NCBI RefSeq assembly: GCF_023544865.1
Contig: NZ_JAMJFX010000001.1
Span: forward strand, 372,001-436,000
Reading direction: 5' to 3'
DNA length: 64,000 nt
Source of the DNA: Phaeovulum molybdatiresistens
GTDB taxonomy: Bacteria; Pseudomonadota; Alphaproteobacteria; Rhodobacterales; Rhodobacteraceae
The translations under genes were made by a program, and so were the position numbers. Of this stretch, positions 8,059 to 17,370 are shown in pieces. How positions within the stretch are numbered: the stretch's first letter is position 1; each line of letters opens with the position of its first letter. The notes below the pieces were generated by a model. The model saw only the letters and a program-made list of their open reading frames with translations, did not search any database and was not told the origin of the DNA.

Positions 8059-8753
8059 AGATCTGCCCCCGCCAGTTGCAGCCGCCGGTTGGCGATCCGC
8101 AGCACCCGCGCGGATACCTGCTGTTTCGCGGCGCGGATCAGGTTCAGGTCATGCGTCGCGATCAGCACGGTCTTGCCCATCCGGTTCAACTCGACCAGCA
8201 GCGTCAAAAGCCGCAGCGACATGTCCCAATCCAGGTTGCCGGTCGGCTCATCCGCCAGCAGCACATCGGGCGACATGATCACCGCCCGCGCCAATGCCGC
8301 GCGCTGACGTTCGCCCCCCGACAACTGCGGCGGCAGCGCATCGGCCTGCGCCTTCAGCCCGACCCAGCCCAAAAGCTCCATCAACTCACGCGCATCCAGC
8401 GGGCGGCGCGCCACGGTCAGCGGCAGGGCCACGTTTTCCGCCACCGAAAGGTGATCCAGGAACTGGCAATCCTGATGCACCACGCCGATCCGCCCGCGCA
8501 GCGCGGCGATGTCATCGCGCCCCATCGTGCGCACATCGCGCCCCATGAAGGACACATGCCCCGCCGAGGGCATCAGTTCAGCATAGCACAGCTTGAGCAG
8601 CGTGGTCTTGCCCGCGCCCGACGGCCCGGTCAGGAAATGGAACGAACCCGGCGCAAGTTTCAACGAGATCTCGGAAAACAGATCCCCGCCGCCATAGCTC
8701 ATCGCGACATTCTGCAGCTCGATCACCGGCCAATCCCTGTTCTGATCCCGCAT
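8055..8753 (-). CDS. ftsE: Cell-division ATP-binding protein FtsE
   Basis: An ABC ATPase partner of FtsX. Walker A (GPSGAGKTT), Q-loop (VVHQDCQFL), the signature LSGGERQRAALARA, Walker B plus Glu (VLLADEPTGNLD) and the switch His (IATHD) are all present. The beginning is uncertain: ATGs at 8774 and 8753 give N-terminal extensions before VIELQNVAMSYGGG, while a GTG at 8726 would start exactly at the usual FtsE N-terminus. I list the middle choice. It heads the ftsE-ftsX-plsC run and diverges from the zinc-ribbon gene. Confidence 0.9.
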   Translation of the reverse strand: MRDQNRDWPVIELQNVAMSYGGGDLFSEISLKLAPGSFHFLTGPSGAGKTTLLKLCYAELMPSAGHVSFMGRDVRTMGRDDIAALRGRIGVVHQDCQFLDHLSVAENVALPLTVARRPLDARELMELLGWVGLKAQADALPPQLSGGERQRAALARAVIMSPDVLLADEPTGNLDWDMSLRLLTLLVELNRMGKTVLIATHDLNLIRAAKQQVSARVLRIANRRLQLAGADL

Positions 8754-8866
8754 CGCCCCCGGCAACGCCGGCACGCAAATGCTTGGATAACGCCTCGGCG
8801 CTTGCTACAACATGCGCAGGCAGATTGCCAGAAGAGCAAGAACGATCCGAGCAGGGTGAGGGCGCG

Positions 8867-9841
8867 ATGCGGCTGACATGTCCGAACTGCCAGGCGCAGT
8901 ACGAAGTGGATGACAGCGTCATCCCCGATGGCGGGCGCGATGTGCAGTGTTCGAACTGCGGGCACACCTGGTTTCAGACCGGCAAGGCCAGCGCCGCCGC
9001 ACCGGCCCCGCAGGCAACACCGGCCCCCCAGGAAACGCCGCAAGACGAAGACGCGATTGCCGCCGCCGTGGCCGCCAGCCTGCGCCCCCAAGATCCCGCC
9101 CCGCAGGCGCAGGCCCCCGCCGATGACGACGCAGACGATAGCGACGTGGCCGAAGATGATGAGGCAGGGGCGGACCTGAGCCCCGCCCCCGCACCGGGGG
9201 CAACACCGCGCCGGGCGCTCGATTCCAACCTTCTGGCAATCCTGCGCGAAGAAGCCGCGCGCGAGGCCGAGGCGCGCCGCGCCGAAGGCACGGCGCTGGA
9301 AATGCAGCCCGATCTGGGCCTGGAAGACGCCCCCATCCATGCTGCCGCCCCCGCCGACCGGGACCCCGCAGGCGATGCCATCGCCCGCGCGGTGGCACAG
9401 CGGCGCGGGCAGCGCGGCGATGCCCCCGCGCCCGAAGGCGACCGCGTGGCGCAGCTGATGGGCGCCACCGAAGCCCCCGAGGACGAGGTGGGCGAAGACC
9501 CCGCCCCCGTCGCCCCCCGGCGCGAGCTTTTGCCCGATGTCGAGGAAATCAGCTCATCGCTGCGGGCGACGTCAGACCGGGTGGGGGAACCCGCGGCGAT
9601 CGACGCGCCGCAGATGATCGCGCGTCAGCGGTCGGGCTTTCGGCTGGGGTTTTTCACGGCGGTGCTGATCGCGGTGGCGGCGCTGTGGGTCTATGCCTTC
9701 GCGCCCCGGATCGGCGGCGCGGTGCCGGCGCTGGCGCCCGCGCTGGACGGTTATGTCACCCAGGTGGATCGCGGGCGCATCTGGCTGGACCAGCGCCTGC
9801 GCGACATGACCGAGGCCCTGCAGGCCCAGACCGGCGGCTGA
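8867..9841 (+). CDS. MJ0042-type zinc-ribbon membrane protein
   Basis: A 324-residue protein. The first 40 residues form a zinc ribbon with two CxxC pairs (CPNCQAQY and CSNCGHTW), the MJ0042 domain. A long, acidic, Pro/Ala-rich segment follows (about 45-230) and is probably disordered. A single membrane helix lies near 264-284 (FFTAVLIAVAALWVYAF), with a short end that may be periplasmic. Relatives in alphaproteobacteria have no firm role. The start at 8867 places the zinc ribbon at the N-terminus; the open frame begins at 8783. It diverges from ftsE and converges with the TIGR02302 gene. Confidence 0.75.
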   Translation: MRLTCPNCQAQYEVDDSVIPDGGRDVQCSNCGHTWFQTGKASAAAPAPQATPAPQETPQDEDAIAAAVAASLRPQDPAPQAQAPADDDADDSDVAEDDEAGADLSPAPAPGATPRRALDSNLLAILREEAAREAEARRAEGTALEMQPDLGLEDAPIHAAAPADRDPAGDAIARAVAQRRGQRGDAPAPEGDRVAQLMGATEAPEDEVGEDPAPVAPRRELLPDVEEISSSLRATSDRVGEPAAIDAPQMIARQRSGFRLGFFTAVLIAVAALWVYAFAPRIGGAVPALAPALDGYVTQVDRGRIWLDQRLRDMTEALQAQTGG

Positions 9842-9858
9842 CCGCCACGCGCGGTCAG
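9838..9858. repeat. Convergent-end inverted repeat spanning both stop codons
   Basis: CTGACCGC and GCGGTCAG, perfect reverse complements five bases apart, include the TGA of the zinc-ribbon gene and the stop of the converging TIGR02302 gene. It may form a short bidirectional hairpin; there is no T-run. Confidence 0.5.
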
Positions 9859-12503
9859 AACCGGTCCAGCAGGCGGCGCAGGTAATCCAGTTCCTCGTCC
9901 GAGCGCAGCCTTTCGCCGGACCGGCGGCGGATTTCGTCCAGCAGATCGCGCGCCCGGCGATAGACATCTTCACCGCCCAGCATCGGATCATCGGTGCCGA
10001 TGCGCCCGCCCTCGCCCAGCGTCCGGCCCAGCGGGTCGCGCGGCAAGTCGCGGCCCTGCCCGCTTCCCGCCTGGCCCAGTCGCTGTTCGCCCTGCTGGCC
10101 TTGTTGGCGCCCTTCTTCCTGGGCCAGCGCCTCGCCCAGGGACCGCATCCCCTCGCGCAGCGCCTCGATCGCATCGGCCTGCCGGTCAATGGCGGTGCCG
10201 TTGTCACCCCGCCGCAGCGCCTCTTCGGCCTGTTCCATCGCGCGGCCAGCATCATTCAGACGCTGGCGCGCGGCATCGCCCGCCTCATTGCCGAGGCGCG
10301 GCAAAAGCCCTTCCTGGCGGCCCAGTTCCTGGCGCAGCGCGCGCTGGCGTTCGGCCAGCGAGCGGCCCTGATCGCCCGCGCCCTCATCCGTGCCTTCGCC
10401 GCCCTGCTGGCCCGGCTGGCCCTGTTCGCCCGTCTGCCCGCCCCCCGGCTGCCTGTCCTGGGATTGGCCCTCCTGCGGGGGGCCACCTGAGTCCTGGCCC
10501 TGACCGGGCTGCGGCTGGCCCTGCTGGCCGTCCTGCTGACCCGGCCCCTGCTGCATTTCGCGGAAGGCCTCGTCGGACAGTTGTTGCTGTTCACGCAGCG
10601 TTTCGCCCAGATCGCGCATCGCCTGCCCGCCGGGCATGTCACCCTCGCCGCCCTGCCCCTGCCGGACCTGCAGATTTTCCAGCATCCGCGACAGCTGATC
10701 CAGAAGTTCCTGCGCCTCGGCCATGCGGCCTTCCTCCATCAGGCGCTGGATTTCATCCATCATCTGCTGGATCTGGTCGCCGGTGATCTGCTGGCTTTCA
10801 GGCTGGCGGCCGAATTGCGGGCCATCTTCCTGCGGGGCCTGTTCGGCCAACATGCGCAGGTAATTATCGGTCGCCTCTTTCAGTTCCTGCATCAGCTTGG
10901 CGATTTCATCGGGCGAGGCGCCATTGCGGATCGCCTCGGACAGGCGTTCCTGCGCCTGGCGCATCGCCTCCAGCGCGTCGGCCAGCCCGCCATCTTCCAG
11001 CAATTCGGCCAGCTGCCACAGCGCCTCGGCCAGTTCGTCGCGCGTGGGGTCATCCAGCGTGCCCTGATCCAGCGCCGCATCCAACCGCCGGATCGCCACC
11101 TGCAGCATCAGCCGGGCATCGTCGCGCCTGATGAACCCGTCAGGGCGGTGCGCCACGGCGCGCAGCCATTGTTCCACGCGCGGGCCATTGTCGCGCGACC
11201 ACAACAGATCGCGCCGCGCCTCGATCAGCGCCGCGGCCAGCGGATCGAAGAAGCGCCGGCCCGGCAATTCCATCACCTGTTCCGTGCTTTGCCCGGTCTG
11301 GGCGCGGCCATCTTCAACCTCCAGCGTCAGCTTGACGGGCAGGTTGGCCCAGGGGTGGCGGGCGGCATCCTCGACCAAGGATTCGGTGAAATCGGCGCGG
11401 CTGCCGGTGATCGGCAGGGGCAGGTCAAAGACCAGATCCTCACGCGGCTCGGGCGGCAGGGCCAGGCCATAGCGGCGCGGCACGACGGCCAGATCCAGCG
11501 TGATGCGCGCCTGACCGCCGGTCACGCCGTAATCGTCGAGGGCGCGAAAGGGCTGTTGCAGGCGGCCATCGGCGCGCCGGGTCGCAAGCGCCGTCACCTC
11601 AACCGCGGGGGCGGCATCGGGCTGGATGGTGATCTGGAATTCGCGCCCACCCGGCCCGGTAATCGCGATCAGCCCCGATCGCACCGCCTCAAGGTCGCGG
11701 CGGCCGGGGTCGGCCTGCCCCTGCTGCGGCAACGCCGCGGGGTTCGAAACCGTTTCGCTGAAGCCAATCGTATCAAGCGGGCCGTAGAACCGGAACGACA
11801 GGCGCGTGCCTTCGGGCAGCGCCAGCGTGTCGGCGGTGATCGCGTTCAGGTATAGCCCCGGCTTGCCGGTATAGCGCGGCGGCTCGGCCCAGCCTTCCCA
11901 GGCGGCGCCCATTGCGGCCTCGGCCGGGCCGGGCGCGCCGGTGGCCACGGACATCAGGTCGCCCACCCGCGCGGGGGCGCCAAAGATCAGCGCCACCACC
12001 AGCGCGGTCAGCGCGCTGAGCCGCAGGGCAAAGGGGTCGCGGCGGGCCAGGTCGGGGGCGGGCGGCACCGGGCGGGCGGCTGCGGCGCGGGCCGCCATGC
12101 GCGCCTGATGCGCCGCCCAAAGCGCGCGGGCGGCCGGATCGGCCCCGCCCAGCGCCATCCGGTCGGTCAGCGCGGCGATGGGGCGGCCCGGCAATGTGGC
12201 ATCCAGCCGCGCCACCGCCTCGGCCCGGGAAGGCCAGCGGAACCGCCACAGGCCCCAGCCCAGGCTTGCCAGACCCCCCAGCGCCAGCACCGCCGCCGCG
12301 GCCTGAACCGTGCGCGCACCCGCCAGATCCTGCGCGCCAAAGGCCAGCGCCGCCAGCGTCAGCGCCAGCAGCGACAGCGCGGGCCAGAAGGCGCGAAGGG
12401 CGCGTTCGACCACCATCCCGACCCGCGTCAGCGCGATCGGCCGGGCCAGGGGTTTCAACGCCGCGGCCGTCGGTTCGGGGTGGCGGGGGCTGTGTGCTGC
12501 CAT
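9855..12503 (-). CDS. TIGR02302 / DUF4175 low-complexity membrane protein
   Basis: An 882-residue alphaproteobacterial protein of unknown function. Two hydrophobic segments lie near residues 38-58 and 65-88 and a third near 160-178. A large soluble domain (about 185-480) follows, then helical repeats (about 480-620), then a Gln/Gly/Pro-rich stretch (about 650-720), and a final helical region ending YLRRLLDRF. This order is that of TIGR02302. The ATG follows AGGGAGAT. It lies 33 bases after lysA on the same strand. The low-complexity DNA (about 10330-10560) is repetitive because of the Gln/Gly codons and is not a separate element. Confidence 0.85.
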   Translation of the reverse strand: MAAHSPRHPEPTAAALKPLARPIALTRVGMVVERALRAFWPALSLLALTLAALAFGAQDLAGARTVQAAAAVLALGGLASLGWGLWRFRWPSRAEAVARLDATLPGRPIAALTDRMALGGADPAARALWAAHQARMAARAAAARPVPPAPDLARRDPFALRLSALTALVVALIFGAPARVGDLMSVATGAPGPAEAAMGAAWEGWAEPPRYTGKPGLYLNAITADTLALPEGTRLSFRFYGPLDTIGFSETVSNPAALPQQGQADPGRRDLEAVRSGLIAITGPGGREFQITIQPDAAPAVEVTALATRRADGRLQQPFRALDDYGVTGGQARITLDLAVVPRRYGLALPPEPREDLVFDLPLPITGSRADFTESLVEDAARHPWANLPVKLTLEVEDGRAQTGQSTEQVMELPGRRFFDPLAAALIEARRDLLWSRDNGPRVEQWLRAVAHRPDGFIRRDDARLMLQVAIRRLDAALDQGTLDDPTRDELAEALWQLAELLEDGGLADALEAMRQAQERLSEAIRNGASPDEIAKLMQELKEATDNYLRMLAEQAPQEDGPQFGRQPESQQITGDQIQQMMDEIQRLMEEGRMAEAQELLDQLSRMLENLQVRQGQGGEGDMPGGQAMRDLGETLREQQQLSDEAFREMQQGPGQQDGQQGQPQPGQGQDSGGPPQEGQSQDRQPGGGQTGEQGQPGQQGGEGTDEGAGDQGRSLAERQRALRQELGRQEGLLPRLGNEAGDAARQRLNDAGRAMEQAEEALRRGDNGTAIDRQADAIEALREGMRSLGEALAQEEGRQQGQQGEQRLGQAGSGQGRDLPRDPLGRTLGEGGRIGTDDPMLGGEDVYRRARDLLDEIRRRSGERLRSDEELDYLRRLLDRF

Positions 12504-12536
12504 ATCTCCCTGCGGGCTATCGGGGCGGATTCCCCG

Positions 12537-13802
12537 TCAAAGCCATTCCGGGATGGTATCGCGTCCTAGGATTTCGTCAAAGCTTGGCCTTGCGCGGATG
12601 ACGGCGAATTGATCCCCGTTCACTAGCACCTCGGGCACCAAGGGCCGGGTGTTGTATTCGGACGCCATCACCGCGCCATAGGCCCCGGCGGACCGGAACG
12701 CCACCAGATCGCCGGGCGCCAGCCGCGGCATGGCACGGCCCTTGGCAAAGGTATCGCCGGTTTCGCAGACCGGACCAACGATGTCATAGGGACGCTGTTC
12801 CGTGCCCGGCGCGGGTTCGGCAACCGGCACGATGTCATGATGCGCGCCATACATCGACGGGCGCACCAGATCATTCATCGCGGCATCCAGGATCAGGAAA
12901 TCGCGCCCCTCGCCTTCCTTCAGATAGATCAGCGAGGACACCAGCAGCCCGGCATTGCCGGAAATCAGCCGGCCCGGCTCGATCTCGATTTCGCAGCCCA
13001 GATCGCCGACGGTGCGGCGGATCACCTCGCCATATTCGATCGGCAGGGGCGGCGCCTCGTTTGACCGCGTGTAGGGGATGCCAAGGCCGCCGCCCAGATC
13101 CAGCCGAATGATGTCATGGCCATCTTCGCGCAGCGCCAGCGTCAGTTCGCGCACCTTCAGGAAGGCCGCCTCGAACGGGGCAAGGTCGGTCAGTTGGCTG
13201 CCGATATGCACATCGACCCCCACGACCTTGATGCCCGGCAGGCCGGCAGCCTCGGCATAGACGGCGCGGGCCTTGGCAATCGGGATGCCGAACTTGTTTT
13301 CCGATTTGCCGGTGGCGATTTTTTCATGCGTCTTGGCGTCGACATCGGGGTTCACGCGGATCGCGATGGGCGCCTGCACCCCAAGTTCGGTCGCGATGGC
13401 GGAGATCGCCAGCAGCTCGGGTTCGGATTCGACGTTGAACTGACGGATGCCGCCTTCCAGCGCCTGCCGGATTTCCGCGGGCGTCTTGCCCACGCCGGAA
13501 AACACGATCCGCTTGCCCGGCACACCGGCGGCCTTGGCGCGCAGATATTCCCCGCCCGAAACCACATCCATCCCTGCGCCCAGCTGGCCCAGCGTCCGCA
13601 GCACCGCAATATTGCCGTTCGACTTGACGGCAAAGCAGACCAGATGGTCCATCCCGGCCAGGGCTTCTTCGAACAGCCGGTAATGGCGCGTCAGCGTCGC
13701 GGTGGAATAGACGTAGAACGGCGTGCCGACGGCGGCCGCGATCTCGGGGATCGAAACGTCTTCGGCATGCAGAACGCCGTTCTTGTAAAGGAAATGATCC
13801 AT
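12537..13802 (-). CDS. lysA: Diaminopimelate decarboxylase
   Basis: A 421-residue fold-type III PLP enzyme that decarboxylates meso-diaminopimelate to L-lysine, the last step of lysine synthesis. Seen are the PLP lysine in VCFAVKSNGN, HIGSQ, LGGGLGIPY, EPGRLISGNAG, GPVCETGDTFA and the C-terminal AGAYGAVMASEYN. The length is normal. The ATG at 13802 shares one base with the stop of the DUF2834 gene. dapA of the same pathway is also in this window, far away on the other strand. Confidence 0.95.
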   Translation of the reverse strand: MDHFLYKNGVLHAEDVSIPEIAAAVGTPFYVYSTATLTRHYRLFEEALAGMDHLVCFAVKSNGNIAVLRTLGQLGAGMDVVSGGEYLRAKAAGVPGKRIVFSGVGKTPAEIRQALEGGIRQFNVESEPELLAISAIATELGVQAPIAIRVNPDVDAKTHEKIATGKSENKFGIPIAKARAVYAEAAGLPGIKVVGVDVHIGSQLTDLAPFEAAFLKVRELTLALREDGHDIIRLDLGGGLGIPYTRSNEAPPLPIEYGEVIRRTVGDLGCEIEIEPGRLISGNAGLLVSSLIYLKEGEGRDFLILDAAMNDLVRPSMYGAHHDIVPVAEPAPGTEQRPYDIVGPVCETGDTFAKGRAMPRLAPGDLVAFRSAGAYGAVMASEYNTRPLVPEVLVNGDQFAVIRARPSFDEILGRDTIPEWL

Positions 13803-14125
13803 CAGCCCACCTTGCGGGTTCGAAGATACAGGTAAAGCGGCAGCCCGCAGCTGACGCCGATGCAGAAGGTTGCAGGAATTGCCACCAGCGCGACCCAATT
13901 GCGGCGCACCCGGACCTCGGCCACGATCCAGACGGTCAGCGCGGCGGCGGCGATGGTCAGATCCCAGGTCAACCCCTCGGTCGCGGCATTGACGAACCAG
14001 GCATCACGCAGCGCGATCAGCGACCAGCCGTTCGCGGCCAGATATTCCAGGAAATACCGCATCGGCAGCACCGCGCCGATCAGCGCAAGGCCAAGATAGC
14101 TCAGACGCAGGGGCGAAAGGGGCAT
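13802..14125 (-). CDS. DUF2834 small membrane protein
   Basis: A 107-residue protein with three hydrophobic helices (about 5-22, 45-66 and 77-100) ending in GLPLYLYLRTRKVG, which matches the DUF2834 pattern. Function is unknown. The ATG at 14125 is chosen because it lies at the start of the first helix; a longer frame upstream adds a charged leader. It sits between a small lipoprotein gene and lysA in the argH-lysA run and its stop overlaps the lysA start (TGATG). Confidence 0.75.
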   Translation of the reverse strand: MPLSPLRLSYLGLALIGAVLPMRYFLEYLAANGWSLIALRDAWFVNAATEGLTWDLTIAAAALTVWIVAEVRVRRNWVALVAIPATFCIGVSCGLPLYLYLRTRKVG

Positions 14126-14183
14126 TCGGGCGGCTCCGTTGGGGACAGGCGCGATGTAGCGCGCCGGGCGCGGTCTGAAAAGG

Positions 14184-14321
14184 TCAGCCGCGTGTGATGC
14201 CAAAGACGGCTGTCCCCTCGATCCGGATGCCGGGCTCGGTGCCCTCGGGGTGCTGGGGCGGGCCGTCGACGCCGCAGGCCGCCAGCGCCAGAACCCCGGC
14301 GAACAGAACCAGCCGGATCAT
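14184..14321 (-). CDS. Small lipoprotein between argH and lysA
   Basis: A 45-residue protein. Residues 1-16 form a lipoprotein signal peptide with lipobox LAAC (Cys16), leaving a mature peptide of 30 residues beginning [16 protein letters not shown]. The ATG overlaps the argH stop by four bases (ATGA), so it is translated with argH. Small lipoproteins at this place near argH and lysA are common in proteobacteria and have been linked to the LPS-transport factor LptM; the resemblance here is in position and size only. It converges with nothing and is easily missed because of its length. Confidence 0.7.
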   Translation of the reverse strand: MIRLVLFAGVLALAACGVDGPPQHPEGTEPGIRIEGTAVFGITRG

Positions 14322-15724
14322 GCCAGCGCCTCCTTCCAGCGGGCGATCTGGGCGCGCACCTGATCGGGCGCGGTTCCGCCATAGGACTGGCGCGAGGCCA
14401 CGGAATTATGCACCCCCAGAACCGCAAAGACGCTGTCGTTGATCGCCGTATGCACCGACTGCATGTCGGCCAGCGTCAGGTCCGGCAGGTCGCAGCCCTT
14501 GGCCTCGGCCATGGCCACAAGCGAGCCTGTAACGTGATGGGCATCGCGGAACGGCAGCCCCGCTTCGCGCACCAGCCAGTCGGCCAGATCGGTCGCGGTG
14601 GAAAACCCGCTGGAGGCCGCCGCCAGCAGCTTGTCGCGGTTCACGGTCAGGTCGCGCAGCATGCCTTCCATCGCGGCCAGCGACAGCATCAGGTTGTCGG
14701 CGGCGTCAAACACCTGTTCCTTGTCTTCCTGCATGTCCTTGGAATAGGCCAGCGGCAGGCCCTTCATCACGGTGAACAGGGCCACGGTCGACCCAAGGAT
14801 CCGGCCGATCTTGGCACGGATCAGCTCGGCCGCGTCGGGGTTGCGCTTTTGCGGCATGATCGACGACCCGGTGGACCATTTGTCCGACATCGCCACAAAG
14901 CGGAACTGGGCCGAGGACCAGATCACCAGCTCTTCGGCCAGCCGCGACAGATGCACCGCGCAGATCGCGGCGGCGGACAGGAATTCCAGCGCGAAATCGC
15001 GGTCGGACACGGCATCCAGGCTGTTGGCCATCGGCCGGTCAAAGCCCAGCGCCGCGGCGGTCGCGTGCCTGTCGATCGCAAAACCGGTCCCCGCCAGCGC
15101 CGCCGCGCCCAGCGGGCATTCGTTCATCCGCCGGCGCGCATCGACAAAGCGCGACTTGTCGCGGGCGAACATTTCCACATAGGCCATCATGTGATGGCCC
15201 CAGGTCACCGGCTGCGCGGTCTGCAGATGGGTAAAGCCCGGCATCACCCAATCGGCCCCCGCCTCGGCCTGGCCCAGACAGGCGCGGATCAGCGCCTCCA
15301 GCCCCGAAATCGCCGCATCCGCCTGATCGCGCACCCACAGCCGGAAATCAGTCGCCACCTGGTCATTGCGCGACCGCGCGGTGTGCAGCCGGCCCGCCGG
15401 TTCGCCGATGATTTCCTTCAGTCGCGCCTCGACGTTCATGTGGATGTCTTCCAGTGCGGTGCGGAAAGGGAAATTGCCGGCCTCGATCTCTGACAAGACC
15501 GTGAGCAGCCCTTCCCGGATCGCCTTTGCATCGCTATCACCAATGATGCCTTGTGCGGCCAACATCGCCGCATGGGCCCGGCTGCCGCGGATATCCTGCG
15601 CGTAAAGCCGCTGGTCAAACCCGATCGAGGCATTGATCGCCTCCATGATCGCGTCGGGTCCGGCGGCAAAGCGCCCGCCCCACATCGCGTTGGAGGCTTG
15701 GGGTTCCTTGGCGGTATCGGTCAT
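14318..15724 (-). CDS. argH: Argininosuccinate lyase
   Basis: A 468-residue fumarase-superfamily enzyme that splits argininosuccinate into arginine and fumarate. The N-terminal [38 protein letters not shown] and the signature [12 protein letters not shown] with its catalytic Ser are present. The ATG at 15724 follows AAGGGCC; a second in-frame ATG at 15748 would extend it by eight residues. It diverges from the TlpA-like gene with about 25 bases between starts, and leads the minus-strand run argH, lipoprotein, DUF2834, lysA, TIGR02302. Confidence 0.95.
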   Translation of the reverse strand: MTDTAKEPQASNAMWGGRFAAGPDAIMEAINASIGFDQRLYAQDIRGSRAHAAMLAAQGIIGDSDAKAIREGLLTVLSEIEAGNFPFRTALEDIHMNVEARLKEIIGEPAGRLHTARSRNDQVATDFRLWVRDQADAAISGLEALIRACLGQAEAGADWVMPGFTHLQTAQPVTWGHHMMAYVEMFARDKSRFVDARRRMNECPLGAAALAGTGFAIDRHATAAALGFDRPMANSLDAVSDRDFALEFLSAAAICAVHLSRLAEELVIWSSAQFRFVAMSDKWSTGSSIMPQKRNPDAAELIRAKIGRILGSTVALFTVMKGLPLAYSKDMQEDKEQVFDAADNLMLSLAAMEGMLRDLTVNRDKLLAAASSGFSTATDLADWLVREAGLPFRDAHHVTGSLVAMAEAKGCDLPDLTLADMQSVHTAINDSVFAVLGVHNSVASRQSYGGTAPDQVRAQIARWKEALA

Positions 15725-15749
15725 GGTCAGGCCCTTCGTCGGAGGCAAT

Positions 15750-16292
15750 ATGCTGCGGTTTCTCGTCCTTTATACGGCCCTTGCGCTTGGTGCAAATGCT
15801 GCGGCCGCCGCCGATCTGGAACCCCTGAAGCAGGGCGACATGCGCAAGCTGGTGCTGACCGCGCCACCTGCCCCCGTGCCCGAGGTGGCCTTTCAGGATG
15901 TCGATGGCGGCACCAAAACGCTGGCCGACTGGCGCGGCAAGGTGGTGCTGGTGAATTTCTGGGCGACCTGGTGCGCGCCATGCCGGGCGGAAATGCCCGC
16001 GCTGGACCGCCTGCAGGCCGATCTGGGCGGCGATGGTTTTGCGGTGGTCACCGTCGCCACGGGCCGCAACGCCCCCGCCGCGATCGACAAGTTCTTCGAT
16101 GAAGCCGGTGTGACGCGCCTGCCGAAATTTCGCGATGAACGTCAGGCACTTGCCCGCGCGATGGGGGTGGTGGGCCTGCCCGTCAGCGTGATCCTGGACG
16201 CCAATGGCCACGAGGTCGCCCGCCTGATCGGCGAGGCCGCCTGGGACGCGCCCGAGGCCAAGGCCGTGATCGCCGCGCTGATGGCCCCCTGA
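15750..16292 (+). CDS. TlpA-like thiol:disulfide oxidoreductase
   Basis: A 180-residue thioredoxin-fold protein with an N-terminal signal sequence (about residues 1-20, [10 protein letters not shown]) and the active site WCAPC in [16 protein letters not shown]. The cis-Pro region reads [11 protein letters not shown]. Such periplasmic proteins reduce disulfides, for instance for cytochrome c or copper-centre assembly. The ATG at 15750 has GGAGG just before it; the open frame starts earlier but overlaps argH. It diverges from argH, a neighbour pair I recall as common in this family of bacteria. The substrate is unknown. Confidence 0.87.
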   Translation: MLRFLVLYTALALGANAAAAADLEPLKQGDMRKLVLTAPPAPVPEVAFQDVDGGTKTLADWRGKVVLVNFWATWCAPCRAEMPALDRLQADLGGDGFAVVTVATGRNAPAAIDKFFDEAGVTRLPKFRDERQALARAMGVVGLPVSVILDANGHEVARLIGEAAWDAPEAKAVIAALMAP

Positions 16293-16385
16293 GGAACAGT
16301 GCCGCGCATTTGAAACAAAGTCCGAGTTTTACCGCTTCTTAGTGGGTTCGGGGCAATCTGCCCCCGACCAGGAAGGAGCGTGCCG

Positions 16386-17240
16386 ATGCCATACACCGAA
16401 TCCCCGACGGGCGACACCGCCGCAGGCGAACCGATCGAGGCGGGCATGGCCAGCCCCCTGGATTACGCGGTCGCCCAGCGCGACCGGGAAACGATGGCCA
16501 TGGTCCGCCGCGCCGTCAGTCGGCGTGATGTGGTTCTGGCCTTCCAGCCCATCGTGCAAAGTGCGCGCCCCGACCGGGCCGCCTTCTACGAAGGACTGAT
16601 CCGCATCCTGGACGAAACCGGCCGGGTGATTCCCGCGCGTCAATTCATCAACACCGTCGAAACCACCGAACTGGGGCGCCAGATCGACTGCCTGGCGCTG
16701 GAAATGGGGCTGATCTCGCTGTCCGAAGACCCGGGGCTGCGGCTGTCGATCAACATGTCGGCGCGCTCGATCGGCTATCCGGACTGGATGAAGACGCTCA
16801 ACCGTGGCCTTGCGGTGGATGAAACCGCCGCAGAACGGCTGATTCTGGAAATCACTGAAAGCTCTGCGATGCTGATGCCCGATCTGGTCAGCGTCTTCAT
16901 GCAGGATCTGCAGGCCCGCGGCGTCAGCTTTGCGCTGGATGATTTCGGCGCCGGCTACACCTCGTTCCGGTATTTGCGCGAATTCTATTTCGACATGATC
17001 AAGATCGACGGCCAGTTCATTCGCGGCATCGCGGAAAATGCCGACAATCAGGTTCTGGCCGGCGCCCTTCTGTCGGTCGCGCGGCATTTCGACATGCTGA
17101 CCGTCGCCGAAGCGGTCGAGAATGGCGAAGACGCCGCCTATCTGATGGACCTGGGGATCGACTGCATGCAGGGCTTCTACTTTGGGGCGCCGACGATCCT
17201 GCCGCCGTGGAAAACCCCGTCGAACGCAAGGCGCGCCTGA
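16386..17240 (+). CDS. EAL-domain cyclic-di-GMP phosphodiesterase
   Basis: A 284-residue cytoplasmic protein consisting of a short leader and one EAL domain (about 45-275). The signature reads EGLIR in place of EAL. Other catalytic marks are present: SINMSARS (Asn), LEITESS (Glu), ALDDFGAGY (two Asp), MIKIDGQF (Lys), AEAVEN (Glu) and CMQGFYFG (Gln). This predicts an active phosphodiesterase that turns c-di-GMP into pGpG. There is no GGDEF or sensory domain, so it is probably controlled by a partner or expression. The ATG at 16386 is preceded by AAGGAG with seven bases of spacing. Confidence 0.87.
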   Translation: MPYTESPTGDTAAGEPIEAGMASPLDYAVAQRDRETMAMVRRAVSRRDVVLAFQPIVQSARPDRAAFYEGLIRILDETGRVIPARQFINTVETTELGRQIDCLALEMGLISLSEDPGLRLSINMSARSIGYPDWMKTLNRGLAVDETAAERLILEITESSAMLMPDLVSVFMQDLQARGVSFALDDFGAGYTSFRYLREFYFDMIKIDGQFIRGIAENADNQVLAGALLSVARHFDMLTVAEAVENGEDAAYLMDLGIDCMQGFYFGAPTILPPWKTPSNARRA

Positions 17241-17370
17241 CCCCGGCCCGATTGCGCGCGGCGATCGGCCGCTGGTCCGCAAATGCACTTGACCTTGACC
17301 GCCCTTGGGTCATGCTGCGCAGCGGCACGGGGCACGTCGCCCCTATCCTTGAGTCCGAGGGAGTTTATCC

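Noticed and set aside
10330..10560. Repetitive DNA that looks like a tandem array
   Set aside because: It is the coding sequence of the Gln/Gly/Pro-rich stretch in the TIGR02302 protein, with no regular repeat unit and no spacer structure.
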